Shown: piece by piece, positions 42,691 through 52,546 of the stretch | Layout of the letters: each line of letters opens with the position of its first letter | Position numbering within the stretch: the stretch's first letter is position 1 | DNA from: Candidatus Pristimantibacillus lignocellulolyticus | Lineage (GTDB): Bacteria; Bacillota; Bacilli; Paenibacillales; Paenibacillaceae | Direction: 5' to 3' | Length of the DNA stretch: 64,000 nt | Assembly (NCBI GenBank): GCA_023639215.1 | Contig: CP097899.1 | Span: 2,109,001-2,173,000, forward strand | Made by a program: the position numbers and the translations under genes | The notes under the pieces: model-generated | Told to the model about the DNA's origin: nothing | Databases searched by the model: none | Seen by the model: only the letters and a program-made list of their open reading frames with translations

Positions 42691-43668
42691 ATGTCGCAGG
42701 TAACAACTAAGCAACAGCATGCAACGTCACTTCAACAACAACCAAAACGCAAACCAAATATATTCATGCGCTTTTTCAAGCAATGGGATATTCAACTAAT
42801 GGTGTGGCCAGGAATTTTGTTGATTTTTACAATTGCATACATACCTATGTACGGAGTTTTAACTAGTTTTATGGATTATAACATCTTTACTGGTGGAAAT
42901 ATTTGGGCCAATCCCTGGGTAGGATGGAAGCATTTTGAGATGTTTTTCAATTCACCGGAGTTTTACACTGTGATGCGAAATACAATCGTAATTAGTCTTT
43001 TAAAATTTTTCATTGGCTTTCCGGCACCTATTATATTGGCGCTTATGCTCAATGAAATTCGCCATATGATGTTCAAAAGAGTGGTGCAGACCATTACGTA
43101 TTTACCGCACTTTTTATCTTGGGTTATTGTAGCAGGTCTTGCAGGATCATTGCTCTCTACAGATAACGGTAGCATTAATATATTGTTAAGTTCGATAGGT
43201 GCAATTAATGAGCCGATTAACTTTCTTTCAATACCAAAGTACTTCTGGACGATACTAATAACTACGAACGTATGGAAGGAAATTGGTTTTGGTTCTATCG
43301 TATATTTGGCAGCAATTGCCGGTGTTGATCAGCATATGTACGAGGCAGCTGATATAGACGGAGCAAGTAAGTTCAAACAAATATATCTCATTACTTTACC
43401 TACAATTATGCCAGTCGTCGTCATCTTCATGATTCTTTCAATTGGAAATCTACTAAGTGCTGGCTTTGAGGATATTTTACTACTAGCAACCAATCCAGTG
43501 CTGAGACCAATATCTGATGTTATTGATACATACGTCTACCGAGTAGGATTGTCGAATTACCGCTACTCCTACGCAACAGCGGTTGGTTTGTTCAAAGCTG
43601 TCATAAGTGTTGGATTGTTAACGATGGCTAATTATATCGCCCGCAGATCAGGAAACAGCTTGTGGTAG
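42691..43668 (+). CDS. Sugar ABC transporter permease, LplB type (second cluster)
   Basis: 325 residues, six transmembrane segments, paralogous to the permease at 33168. The EAA loop is YEAADIDGASKFKQIYLITLPT. The N-terminus is long and polar (TTKQQHATSLQQQPKRKPN) before the first helix. ATG 42691 is chosen because AAGGGGG lies just upstream; the frame from 42613 is longer but has no ribosome site and no family match. First gene of a transporter/regulator series running to 49841. Confidence 0.92.
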   Translation: MSQVTTKQQHATSLQQQPKRKPNIFMRFFKQWDIQLMVWPGILLIFTIAYIPMYGVLTSFMDYNIFTGGNIWANPWVGWKHFEMFFNSPEFYTVMRNTIVISLLKFFIGFPAPIILALMLNEIRHMMFKRVVQTITYLPHFLSWVIVAGLAGSLLSTDNGSINILLSSIGAINEPINFLSIPKYFWTILITTNVWKEIGFGSIVYLAAIAGVDQHMYEAADIDGASKFKQIYLITLPTIMPVVVIFMILSIGNLLSAGFEDILLLATNPVLRPISDVIDTYVYRVGLSNYRYSYATAVGLFKAVISVGLLTMANYIARRSGNSLW

Positions 43669-43702
43669 TATGCAAAATTGACAAACAGGGAGGCGAAACG
43701 CA

Positions 43703-44599
43703 TTGGTGCGATTAGGCTTTAGTGACAAGTTTATGATGATTTCTATTTATGTATTTCTTACAGCATTATCTTTCAGCGCTCTTTATCCATTCTGGAACGC
43801 TTTGGTCGTTTCGTTCAATACGGGTGTTGATACTTCAATGGGTGGAGTTACTTTTTGGCCTAGAGCCTTTACACTTGAAAACTACGAGATTGTTTTTAAT
43901 GACAGTAGACTTCTTAACGGGTTTTTCATCTCATTCTCTAGAACGATCGTAGGTACGGCTACATCGATACTTATGACTGCTATACTAGCTTACGGTATGA
44001 CCAAGAAAAATCTGATAGGCCGTAATCAATACATGGTATTCTTTATTATTACAATGTATTTTAGTGGCGGACTGATCCCTACATTTCTATTAATGCGCTC
44101 CCTTGGTCTAATGAATAGCTTTTGGGTATTTATTATTCCAGGGCTAATCAGTGTATGGAATATGATTATATTCCGAACATTCTTTAAGAGTCTTCCGAAT
44201 GGGCTAGAGGAATCTGCACAGATCGACGGATGCACGAACTGGGGAATATTATTCCGTATCATATTACCATTATCGGGGCCGGTTATTGCAACACTTGCTC
44301 TGTTCACAGCTGTGAATCATTGGAATGATTGGTTTTTACCGAGTATTTATATCACCAATGAAAAACTCTTACCGATTCAGACGATGCTGCGACAAATATT
44401 GAACGCTAACATCGTAACTGACCAGGTAGCACAGCTAGATTCAGCATCACAAGCACGTATGGAGGCGATGAGAACGGTCACTTCCAAATCGTTAACGATG
44501 GCGACGATGATGGTCGTCACGTTGCCTATCATTATGGTGTATCCATTTGTACAAAAGTATTTCGTGAAAGGCGTGCTAGTTGGCTCGCTAAAAGAGTAG
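43703..44599 (+). CDS. Carbohydrate ABC transporter permease, YtcP type (second cluster)
   Basis: 298 residues, six transmembrane segments, with the EAA loop LEESAQIDGCTNWGILFRIILPL and C-terminal QKYFVKGVLVGSLKE. A paralogue of the permease at 34149. TTG 43703, 9 bases after GGGAGG, or the adjacent GTG 43706, is the start. It pairs with the LplB-type permease 34 bases upstream. Confidence 0.92.
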   Translation: MVRLGFSDKFMMISIYVFLTALSFSALYPFWNALVVSFNTGVDTSMGGVTFWPRAFTLENYEIVFNDSRLLNGFFISFSRTIVGTATSILMTAILAYGMTKKNLIGRNQYMVFFIITMYFSGGLIPTFLLMRSLGLMNSFWVFIIPGLISVWNMIIFRTFFKSLPNGLEESAQIDGCTNWGILFRIILPLSGPVIATLALFTAVNHWNDWFLPSIYITNEKLLPIQTMLRQILNANIVTDQVAQLDSASQARMEAMRTVTSKSLTMATMMVVTLPIIMVYPFVQKYFVKGVLVGSLKE

Positions 44600-44668
44600 T
44601 ACTTCCGAACGGTTTAAGGCGATATCTGCTTTGGACATATAAAAAATTGATGAGAGGGGTAGTAAGAC

Positions 44669-46351
44669 ATGAAGAAAGTTAGAAAACCGATGTTACTAAT
44701 GGTATTGGCTATATTTGCTCTAGCTACAGTATTGGCAGGTTGTGGAAATGGTTCAAACAGTGGGAACAATGAGCCAAAACCTACATCCACGAATAATACT
44801 CAGGCAGCGAACAATACGGCAGAGGAGCCAGCATCAGATGTATGGGAGCTAGGTTCAGAAGCATTAGAATTCAGTATGTATGGTCACTATGACTGGTATG
44901 ATGTACCTGCATGGGATAGCACAGTTGCTGGTAGATGGATTAAAGAAAATAAACTTGTAAATATTATTCCGGTATCAGCTGGCGGAAAAGCTGAGGCAAA
45001 ATTGAGCACAATGATCGCTTCTAATGAATTACCAGATGTAATCTGGGGTGAAAGAGGAGTAGATGTGAACAGACTTTATGAGGCTGGTCAGCTTGTAGCG
45101 TTCGATGATTATCTTGATAAATATCCGAATTTGAAAAAATGGATGGGCCCAGATTTGAACTTACTTCGTCACCCTGATGGGAAAATTTATCAGTTCCCGA
45201 ACTGGTATACAGGGCAACCATCTGGTACATCAGGCTATGTAGTTAACAAGAAAATTTATGAAGAATTAGGTTCTCCAAAACTTGAAACAACGGATGACCT
45301 TTATAGTTACTTAACTGCAGTTAAAGCGAAATATGGCGACGCAATTATTCCATTCGAACCGCATCGTGCAGAGGATATGCAAGGTCTTGGCGTATTATAT
45401 ACGGCATTCGGTGAAAATGTTTCTTATAGTTATTTGAACCAAAATATTCGAGCAGTACCGGAAGGTGATAAATTAACTTCTATATTCACTAACGATGTAT
45501 TCCGTGAAGCTCAGAAGTATATCGCTAAATTGTTTAGAGAACGTCTAATTACTCAGGATGCCTTCACTCAAACTATTGACCAAGTAGAAGAAAAGGTTAT
45601 GCAAGGACGTGTAGCAGTATTTGCAGGATCTAGCCCTACTACGATTGCTTCACAAGCACATAATGAAATGGTTAAGACTGATCCCAATTCTGGTTATTTC
45701 ATGATTTGGCCAATTCATAAAGAAGGTTTGGATAAAAATAAAATTTACCCAGGTTCATATACTAGCTTAGGCTGGAATGTTAGCGTTATTACAAAAGCAG
45801 CAGAAGATCCAGAGAAAATTTTTGCATTCTTAGATTGGTATACAGGACCTGAAGGACAATCGTTATTATTCTTTGGTCCAGAAGGTAAAAACTGGAATGG
45901 ATTTGACGAAGATGGTCATCCAATCTTTACAGGAGATTATGATGCAGAAGAAGTAGCGAAATTGCAAAAAGATCATGATCCTATTATGTGGAATGGTAAC
46001 ACAGGCTACATTGACCCTGCAAAAATGAAATATCAAGCAACTCTTCCTCCTGTAGAGCAAGATTGGAATGCACGTTATCAAAGTGAAATCACTTGGAAAA
46101 CGTCTTCTAATGCAACGGAGTTCATCAACATGATACCACAACCGGACAGTGAACTAGGAATTATTAAACAAAGTGTAGATGATATTTTCATAGAAGCATA
46201 TGCGAAATCAGTTATGGCAGCTAGTGACGAAGAAGTAGATAAAATTCTTGATAAGGCTGAAGCAGATGCACAAAAAGTAGGTTACAGTAAACTTCTTGAG
46301 TTCCGTACTGAAAGATGGCTAGAAAACAAAAAGTTACTTGCAATAGATTAA
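44669..46351 (+). CDS. Extracellular solute-binding lipoprotein, LplA-like (second cluster)
   Basis: 560 residues with lipobox LAGC (cysteine 25) and a Ser/Asn/Thr-rich spacer, then a type-1 solute-binding fold. WELGSEALEFSMYGHYDWYD opens the mature domain. It has only distant similarity to the binding protein at 31382 and should bind a different oligosaccharide. Gene order here is permease-permease-binding protein, the reverse of the aldouronate cluster. GAGAGGGG precedes the start. Context with GH20 suggests amino-sugar oligomers; that is inference. Confidence 0.9.
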   Translation: MKKVRKPMLLMVLAIFALATVLAGCGNGSNSGNNEPKPTSTNNTQAANNTAEEPASDVWELGSEALEFSMYGHYDWYDVPAWDSTVAGRWIKENKLVNIIPVSAGGKAEAKLSTMIASNELPDVIWGERGVDVNRLYEAGQLVAFDDYLDKYPNLKKWMGPDLNLLRHPDGKIYQFPNWYTGQPSGTSGYVVNKKIYEELGSPKLETTDDLYSYLTAVKAKYGDAIIPFEPHRAEDMQGLGVLYTAFGENVSYSYLNQNIRAVPEGDKLTSIFTNDVFREAQKYIAKLFRERLITQDAFTQTIDQVEEKVMQGRVAVFAGSSPTTIASQAHNEMVKTDPNSGYFMIWPIHKEGLDKNKIYPGSYTSLGWNVSVITKAAEDPEKIFAFLDWYTGPEGQSLLFFGPEGKNWNGFDEDGHPIFTGDYDAEEVAKLQKDHDPIMWNGNTGYIDPAKMKYQATLPPVEQDWNARYQSEITWKTSSNATEFINMIPQPDSELGIIKQSVDDIFIEAYAKSVMAASDEEVDKILDKAEADAQKVGYSKLLEFRTERWLENKKLLAID

Positions 46352-46376
46352 AATATTAATATCCATTATGTTACTT

Positions 46377-46408
46377 AAAAGAGTATACTATCCATAGTAT
46401 GCTCTTTT
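46377..46408 (+). terminator. Hairpin after the second binding-protein gene
   Basis: AAAAGAGTATACTAT (46377-46391) pairs with ATAGTATGCTCTTTT (46394-46408) with one mismatch. It ends in only four T before CTCC, so partial read-through to the regulator gene is likely. Confidence 0.7.
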
Positions 46409-46470
46409 CTCCGATTAATACTAAAAAGGTATACCTGCGAACTAGCATATAGAGTCTGGAGATGAAGCGG

Positions 46471-48039
46471 ATGTACAAAGTGTTGCTTGTTGATGATGAA
46501 ATTCTTGATCTAAAGGGATTGCAAGCATTTATTCCTTGGACAGAACTTGGAATGGAAATCGTAGCGACGGCTACAAATGGGTTTGCCGCAAGCAAAGTTA
46601 TTGAGAGAGAACAAATTGATATTTTAGTGACCGATGTTCGAATGCCTAATATGTCAGGATTGGAATTAGCGAGGGAAGCACTCGATAAACAAAAGAAGTT
46701 AAGAATAATATTTGTAAGTGGTTATCAAGACTTTAATTATATTAAGCAAGCGCTTTCATTAAATGCTTGCAGCTACGTGCTTAAGCCAATGGATGATAAT
46801 GAGCTCATTGAATCGCTCCGGAAGCTTCGTATTGAGTTGGACGAGGAGAAGAAACTTGCTGAGGCAGAACAATTGTATAAAAGTATGGTACCAATTGTTA
46901 AAAATGAGTCATTATTTCAAATGCTTGAGGGCACTTTAGATGCTAAAACATTAGAAGTATTAATTCGGGAGTATAAGCTAAATGCGATGCAGTGGCCTGT
47001 TCAAGTCGTTATTGTTGAACGGGATGATTGGATTATGAAGAGATCACAGGAATTAACGGTTGACGAGTCAGAATTGTCAGGCCTATTTTGGGATGTTCTG
47101 TTTAAGATGTGTGCAGAGTATCAGATTGAACATATGTGTAAAATTACAGAAAAGAGGTTAGCTCTCTTTATTGATAGTACGTTTGATTTAAGTAACATAC
47201 ATACCTTATTTGAACAAGATAAGTTAAAGGGATCACTTACTGTTACGATAGGTATTGGAAATTCATTTGAAAACGTTCACTTATTGAAAGAATCTTACCA
47301 ACAGGCGAATGCTGCACTAGACTACAAAATGTTTTACGGTAAAAATCGAGTGATTCATTATAACGAAATACAATCCACAGCAAATATGGATGTTCAAAAT
47401 CTTGATATACAACTAGACGCTCTATTTGAAGCAATGACGAATTATGATCTAGTAAACGTTCATGATGAACTTAATGAGGTGTACATTTTAGCAACGCATT
47501 TGCGATCAAAGTTAACGATTCAAAATTTTACGGTTTTTTTGTTGATGAAGTTGGATTCCCATTTGCAAAAAATAAATGAGGATTTATTTCAAATGCTAAA
47601 ATTAGATATTCATGGACTAGATATTATTATGAAGTATGAAACGTTAGATGAAATTCATTCTTGGCTACGGTATAAGGTCTATGAGCTATCAGAGTTGCTT
47701 CAATTAAAGAAGTATAAGAAGAATTGGAAGCTTGTGCAGACGATCATTGATGATGTGAAGATGCGACTACATGAGAATTTTACGTTGAAAGACGTAGCGG
47801 AAAAGTACTCGTTTACACCTAACTATTTGGGGCAGATATTCAAAGAAGAAACGTCCACAAATTTTACTGATTACGTAATGATGCTACGAATGGAGAAAGC
47901 TAGTGAATTGTTGTTGCAGACCAAACTTAAAGTATATGAGATAGCTAATTTGACGGGGCATCGTTATCTTCCTTATTTTAGTAGAACATTTAAAGACTAT
48001 TACGGCAAAACACCATTAGAATACCGTAGAAGGTTGTAA
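46471..48039 (+). CDS. Response regulator with AraC-type DNA-binding domain (YesN-like), second cluster
   Basis: 522 residues: receiver domain with D55 in ILVTDVRMP and LKPMDDNE at its end, a long middle region, and a C-terminal AraC HTH (FTLKDVAEKYSFTPNYLGQ then YEIANLTGHRYLPYFSRTFKDYYGKTP). ATG 46471 is 9 bases after GGAG; ATG 46462 is too close to it. It probably activates the divergent GH20 and the permease operon. The kinase gene follows 2 bases after the stop, so the two proteins are made together. Confidence 0.92.
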   Translation: MYKVLLVDDEILDLKGLQAFIPWTELGMEIVATATNGFAASKVIEREQIDILVTDVRMPNMSGLELAREALDKQKKLRIIFVSGYQDFNYIKQALSLNACSYVLKPMDDNELIESLRKLRIELDEEKKLAEAEQLYKSMVPIVKNESLFQMLEGTLDAKTLEVLIREYKLNAMQWPVQVVIVERDDWIMKRSQELTVDESELSGLFWDVLFKMCAEYQIEHMCKITEKRLALFIDSTFDLSNIHTLFEQDKLKGSLTVTIGIGNSFENVHLLKESYQQANAALDYKMFYGKNRVIHYNEIQSTANMDVQNLDIQLDALFEAMTNYDLVNVHDELNEVYILATHLRSKLTIQNFTVFLLMKLDSHLQKINEDLFQMLKLDIHGLDIIMKYETLDEIHSWLRYKVYELSELLQLKKYKKNWKLVQTIIDDVKMRLHENFTLKDVAEKYSFTPNYLGQIFKEETSTNFTDYVMMLRMEKASELLLQTKLKVYEIANLTGHRYLPYFSRTFKDYYGKTPLEYRRRL

Positions 48040-48041
48040 CT

Positions 48042-49841
48042 ATGATGAAAAATAAGTATATGCCATTTGGTTATAAGTTGATGTTGTCCTATTGCTTTTT
48101 TATTATCATTCCTGTGATGTTAATTGGCTATTTTGCTGATTCTATATATGTGAAATCGATTCGGGAGCAGACAGAAAGTAACGTCAATGGTACGTTATCA
48201 CAGATGGGCGACAATATATCCTTTAAGATGAAGGATATTATACGAGTTTCAGACCTGTTGTATTATGATCATGCGCTGGCAAGAAATCTTAAAAGTTATG
48301 AGGAAGGCTGGGTAAGCTATTCAGCAACTACCAGATATTTGCTTCCGAAGTTTCAATCGTCCATTGAAGCAACAAGCCTACAAATGTGGATATCTATTTA
48401 TTTACATAATGAAACATTTCCTGAGATTTATCGATCTTATAATGGTGAAGATCCACTGAGAATAAGTGAAAGATGGTATGACTTATATCATATATCTAGA
48501 ATTATGGATAAGCGCTGGTATAAACAATTTCCAGAGGAGGACTACGGAATTACGATGCAATGGAAGCAGGTTGATGATGACCCAGAATATGGGTATATAT
48601 CGCTACTTCGAAGAATGGTTAATGTGCAATCTGTACCTTACCCTCAGGAGATTGGCTTCTTGAAACTTAGTGTTTATCTATCTGATTTATTCGAGAGTGT
48701 AGATCATAATAAAATCGGAAATGGAGCTACCATTTTTATTACCGACGCAAGTAATGAAATAATGATGTCCTCCGGTGAGTCTGAATATGAACAAGATGTG
48801 CTTTGGGATGAAGAGTTATATAAGGATTATCTAATTATGGAAGAGTTTATCCCAGAACTAGAATGGAAAATAACAGCAGTTATACCGAATCAGATATTCA
48901 CGGATAAAATTAGTGAAGTTCGTCTAATAACCGTCTTAATCTGTTTATTGTTCATTGTTTTTTATTTTGTTTCGGGAGCTGTTCTTTCGCGATACTTTTC
49001 GAGAAGAGTCGGAAAGATTGTGTCCGTACTAGACTCATTCCAAGAAGGAAATTTCCATAAACGTATTAATTTTAAGGGAAATGATGAATTCACTCGGATT
49101 TCATTAGCTTTGAACGAGATGGGGCAAAATATCGGTGAATTGATTCATAAAGTATATGTTGCAGAGCTGGATAAGAAGGAAACTGAGCTTGATATGTTAC
49201 AGGCTCAAATTAATCCGCATTTTTTATATAACACGCTATCTTCCATTAATCGTCTAGCAAAGTTTGGCGAGCTGGATAAGCTTCAACTTATGGTGATGGA
49301 TTTAGCTAAGTTTTATCGATTATCATTGAATGAGGGCAGGATTGTTCTTCCAATCAGTGAAGAGTTAGAGCAAGCAAATGCGTATATCAATATACAGAAA
49401 ATCAAATACGAAGATCGTATGGGGGTCATTTTCGATATCGATCCTGGGATTATGAAATACGATACGATTAAACTAATTATACAGCCCTTTATCGAGAATA
49501 TATTGGAACATGCTTGGTGTGCGGACCACATCAATATTAGAATCGTGGGGACCCGCGATGGGGATACCATTCAGTTCAAAATTATAGATGATGGCGTCGG
49601 TATAAGTTCAGAATTGCTTGAGCAGATGGCGGATAGTAATGAAAGTGCAAATGTCGGTTATGGCATATACAACGTTAATCAACGCATTAAGCTTTTTTAC
49701 GGACCTTCTTACGGAGTTCATATCTACAGTAAACTGGGAATTGGAACAACAGTCTGTATAAGGTTTCCGATAGTAGCCCCTAAAAATTCGAAGGTAAACG
49801 AATTGAGTATAACTAGAAGTGGCGGAAGTTTTCGCTCATGA
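48042..49841 (+). CDS. YesM-type membrane sensor histidine kinase (second cluster)
   Basis: 599 residues: transmembrane helix at about 13-32, extracytoplasmic sensor domain, second helix at about 290-312, HAMP domain, His_kinase segment with AQINPHFLYNTLSSI and an ATPase domain (EDRMG region, IDDGVGIS, GYGIYNVNQRI). It follows its response regulator with no gap and no strong ribosome site of its own, which suggests translational coupling. Last gene of the second carbohydrate module. Confidence 0.92.
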   Translation: MMKNKYMPFGYKLMLSYCFFIIIPVMLIGYFADSIYVKSIREQTESNVNGTLSQMGDNISFKMKDIIRVSDLLYYDHALARNLKSYEEGWVSYSATTRYLLPKFQSSIEATSLQMWISIYLHNETFPEIYRSYNGEDPLRISERWYDLYHISRIMDKRWYKQFPEEDYGITMQWKQVDDDPEYGYISLLRRMVNVQSVPYPQEIGFLKLSVYLSDLFESVDHNKIGNGATIFITDASNEIMMSSGESEYEQDVLWDEELYKDYLIMEEFIPELEWKITAVIPNQIFTDKISEVRLITVLICLLFIVFYFVSGAVLSRYFSRRVGKIVSVLDSFQEGNFHKRINFKGNDEFTRISLALNEMGQNIGELIHKVYVAELDKKETELDMLQAQINPHFLYNTLSSINRLAKFGELDKLQLMVMDLAKFYRLSLNEGRIVLPISEELEQANAYINIQKIKYEDRMGVIFDIDPGIMKYDTIKLIIQPFIENILEHAWCADHINIRIVGTRDGDTIQFKIIDDGVGISSELLEQMADSNESANVGYGIYNVNQRIKLFYGPSYGVHIYSKLGIGTTVCIRFPIVAPKNSKVNELSITRSGGSFRS

Positions 49842-49924
49842 TCGACGAGGGTATTGGTGTATTACAAAGGGATAGTGCTATAATTCATAACTTGTATATT
49901 AGGATTAATAAATGTATTGCAACG

Positions 49925-49964
49925 CAAGTAGCCTACAACCGATGATAAGGTTGTAGGCTACTTG
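49925..49964. terminator. Hairpin between convergent sensor kinase and sirtuin genes
   Basis: CAAGTAGCCTACAACC (49925-49940) pairs perfectly with GGTTGTAGGCTACTTG (49949-49964). The stem is strong but the T-run is absent. Confidence 0.7.
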
Positions 49965-50003
49965 TCGTTAATCATAGATGTACTAACATTGCTTGTACCT
50001 TTA

Positions 50004-50120
50004 ACTCGAAGTTCGTAACTATAAGTGCAAAAATCGTAACTCATCACTCATTATTCATCACTCGAAGTTCGTAATTCGTAACTTATGACTCGAGATCGTA
50101 GCATCTAGTTCGTATCACAT
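50004..50120. repeat. Degenerate direct repeats with TCGTAACT core
   Basis: ACTCGAAGTTCGTAA occurs at 50004 and 50060 (spacing 56), with further partial copies (ATCGTAACTCATCACT, TTCGTAACTTATGACTCGA). No coding or hairpin signal is visible. It makes up most of the gap before the sirtuin stop codon. Confidence 0.65.
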
Positions 50121-50136
50121 AGCTCAAATCTACATG

Positions 50137-50868
50137 CTATAGATGCTGCTTAATATATTGAAAGCTTGCGACCAGATCATCATGGATGACGATATCGAAT
50201 AGATAGTCTAGATCGGTAGCTTCATAGTTAATAATAGCCAACTTAGGTTGTGATGTGCGATTGGCGTAGAACGGTAATTCTTTAACAGGATATACTTGTA
50301 ATGAGGATCCTAGTGTAAGGAATAGATTACATTGCTCACTCGCCTCATAAGCTTCAGGGAGATGACGAACGATACCACCGAATAGTACAACATCAGGTTT
50401 TAGTATGAAATTATCTTGCTCACAACGTGGAATCTTCTCAGCCATAACATAAGGCAGATCGTAACTACGCTTGCATTTCGGACAGTGGGCGTGATCTATT
50501 GAACCATGAGCTTCGAGTATATGCCCACTACCAGCTTTGCGATGTAACCCATCTACATTTTGCGTAATAATCGTAACCTTTTTCCCTAGAGCTTCGAGAT
50601 CTGCTAGCATTGTATGTGCAGGATTAGGTTCATATTGCTGCATTCGGTCCATTAGAAAAATGTCTTTGAAGTTTGTCCAAAAGTCTTTAGGATGTGTTGC
50701 GTAATATCCTTCAGATAATAAATATTCAACGTTATTAACTTTGGAGTAAATTCCATTAGGTGACCGAAAGTCCGGAATTCCACTGGCAGTGCTAATACCT
50801 GCACCTGATAATACAGTTATATTATTAGCTTGTCTTATTTGCTGCACTAACTGATCTAGCATCGACAT
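50137..50868 (-). CDS. SIR2 family NAD-dependent protein deacylase (sirtuin)
   Basis: 243 residues with sirtuin motifs: GAGISTASGIPDFR (residues 22-35), TQNVDGLHRKAG, the catalytic histidine in LEAHGSI, and FGGIVRHLPEA. It uses NAD+ to remove acyl groups from lysines, as B. subtilis SrtN does. The zinc site shows only three cysteines: HCPKC and one in IPRCEQD where the family commonly has a second CxxC, so either an aspartate substitutes or zinc binding is altered. GGAGGTGA lies 4 bases before the ATG. Probably separate from the BenE-type gene upstream. Confidence 0.93.
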   Translation of the reverse strand: MSMLDQLVQQIRQANNITVLSGAGISTASGIPDFRSPNGIYSKVNNVEYLLSEGYYATHPKDFWTNFKDIFLMDRMQQYEPNPAHTMLADLEALGKKVTIITQNVDGLHRKAGSGHILEAHGSIDHAHCPKCKRSYDLPYVMAEKIPRCEQDNFILKPDVVLFGGIVRHLPEAYEASEQCNLFLTLGSSLQVYPVKELPFYANRTSQPKLAIINYEATDLDYLFDIVIHDDLVASFQYIKQHL

Positions 50869-50895
50869 GATCTCACCTCCATAGAATGACTTAAC

Positions 50896-51050
50896 GCTTA
50901 ATCCTTCTCAATTATCGCTTAATTACTGCTTAGATAGTACTTAAACCTTCTCAATTACTACTTGATTACTGCTTAGTTTGAGCTAAATAACTTCTCAATT
51001 ATTGCTAAATAACATCTTATTTACGACTTGATTACTGTTCAATTTCCGCT
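50896..51050. repeat. Degenerate tandem repeat, unit about 44 bp
   Basis: CTTCTCAATTA occurs at 50904, 50947 and 50991 (spacings 43 and 44), each followed by variations of GCTTAATTACTGCTTAG; a fourth, weaker copy ends near 51050. It fills the gap between the BenE-type and sirtuin genes and shows no coding potential. Confidence 0.7.
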
Positions 51051-51053
51051 TAA

Positions 51054-52223
51054 TTATTGCTCATCAAGTTGTCTAGATTTTCTTTCGCGTAATACTACGC
51101 TTAATATTGTACCTACAATTAGTGACCATAATGCAGATGAAACACTAAAGAAAGATATATTAGCTGCAGAAATAATGAATGCAAATACTACGGGGAAGCT
51201 ATTTTTTGTATCTGCAAAAGCAGAACTTATACTATTTAGAAAGATACCTAGTAAAGAAAAACCAATAATAGTTGCAATAAAGTATTGTGGAAGTGATGTA
51301 ATATAAGGGACTAACTTCCAAGCAAAAATACCGAAAATAATACAAATTACACTGGAAACAACACCTGCCCGATAACGTTGTTTATGTTCGCCACTTTCGT
51401 CACTACTACAGACCGTTGTCATCATGCCACCGGTATTAATGGAATGACTCATGAAAAAGCTACCTAATGCAGAAGCAATACCTGAATAAGAAATAATTCG
51501 ATTTATCGGTGGATTATAACCTTGCTTGGTTAATGAGGCTAATGAAACTGCTAGATCATTGCTTAAAATGAGCACAGCAATTGGAATAGCTACAGAAACT
51601 AAACCTTGCCATGTAAATTCAGGAGTAATCCACAATGGTAATTCGTATGCAATTGGTGTTACTTGTGGAAATGTATAAGAGAATAATAATCCTATAAGAC
51701 CAAATACAATAACACCAATAATAGGTGGAATAGCTTTGAAGAGCCTAGGTGCTACAAAATATCCGATCAAGGCAAGTAAACCGACAAGTGGATTTGCTTT
51801 GAATGAAGGAATTAGCTCTAATATATATTGCATAATGATACCTGCAAGCATCGCATCAATAATTGATCTAGGAATATGTTTGAATAGAACGTTGAAAATA
51901 CCAGTCAGTCCGAGCACTGCAATAATTAGTCCTGCCATTAGGAAACTTGCAGTAAGCTGCGGCAATGTTAATTGTATAGAAGCGGTACTCAAAAAGGCGA
52001 CGGTAGTAATGGAGTGCGCTCCGGCAATTGGTAACTTATATCGTAAAGCAAGAATTAAGTTGAATAATCCTGCTACAGCATACGCAACGAATAACCAAGA
52101 AAGTAACTCCCTTCCGTTTAAACCTAGATGGTTAGCACTGTGAATCGTTAATATTGCTCCACCTGTACACGCCATTAATGCGGAACTCATGCCTGTTGCT
52201 AGTTGTTGTTGGTTTACGATCAT
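51054..52223 (-). CDS. BenE family (benzoate/H+ symporter-like) membrane transporter
   Basis: 389 residues with about 11-12 transmembrane segments. The family blocks GAHSITTVAFLST (near residue 69), FMAGLIIAVLGLTGIF and the SINTGGMMTTVCSSDESG signature match BenE proteins, proton-coupled importers related to the SulP/NAT fold. The actual substrate is not known; no aromatic catabolic genes are adjacent. Start ATG 52223 lacks a strong ribosome site. Transcribed toward the sirtuin gene through a repeat-filled gap of about 185 bases. Confidence 0.88.
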   Translation of the reverse strand: MIVNQQQLATGMSSALMACTGGAILTIHSANHLGLNGRELLSWLFVAYAVAGLFNLILALRYKLPIAGAHSITTVAFLSTASIQLTLPQLTASFLMAGLIIAVLGLTGIFNVLFKHIPRSIIDAMLAGIIMQYILELIPSFKANPLVGLLALIGYFVAPRLFKAIPPIIGVIVFGLIGLLFSYTFPQVTPIAYELPLWITPEFTWQGLVSVAIPIAVLILSNDLAVSLASLTKQGYNPPINRIISYSGIASALGSFFMSHSINTGGMMTTVCSSDESGEHKQRYRAGVVSSVICIIFGIFAWKLVPYITSLPQYFIATIIGFSLLGIFLNSISSAFADTKNSFPVVFAFIISAANISFFSVSSALWSLIVGTILSVVLRERKSRQLDEQ

Positions 52224-52546
52224 GCTAGTTCAAACTCCTTATTGTTGTAATACAAATTTAGTACTTATTTAGTATATCAAAATATACGCTGTATTTTTGT
52301 AAATATTATCGAAGCGTTTTCTTGTAGGTTGAGTATTATATAGTTACTTTTATGTGTTCAGTATAATTACTAAAAATTAATTATTATCACTCTATTTTTA
52401 TGTAATAGCTCCTATTTCATTGTTTTAAGTAGTTTCTTCTAATGTGTTGTTGTACATCATATTATTTATATAATCACTTCTAAAGTATTGTTTAATGTCA
52501 TTTATTATTGGACGCTCTTACTGTCTTACATTAATGTATTTTCATC

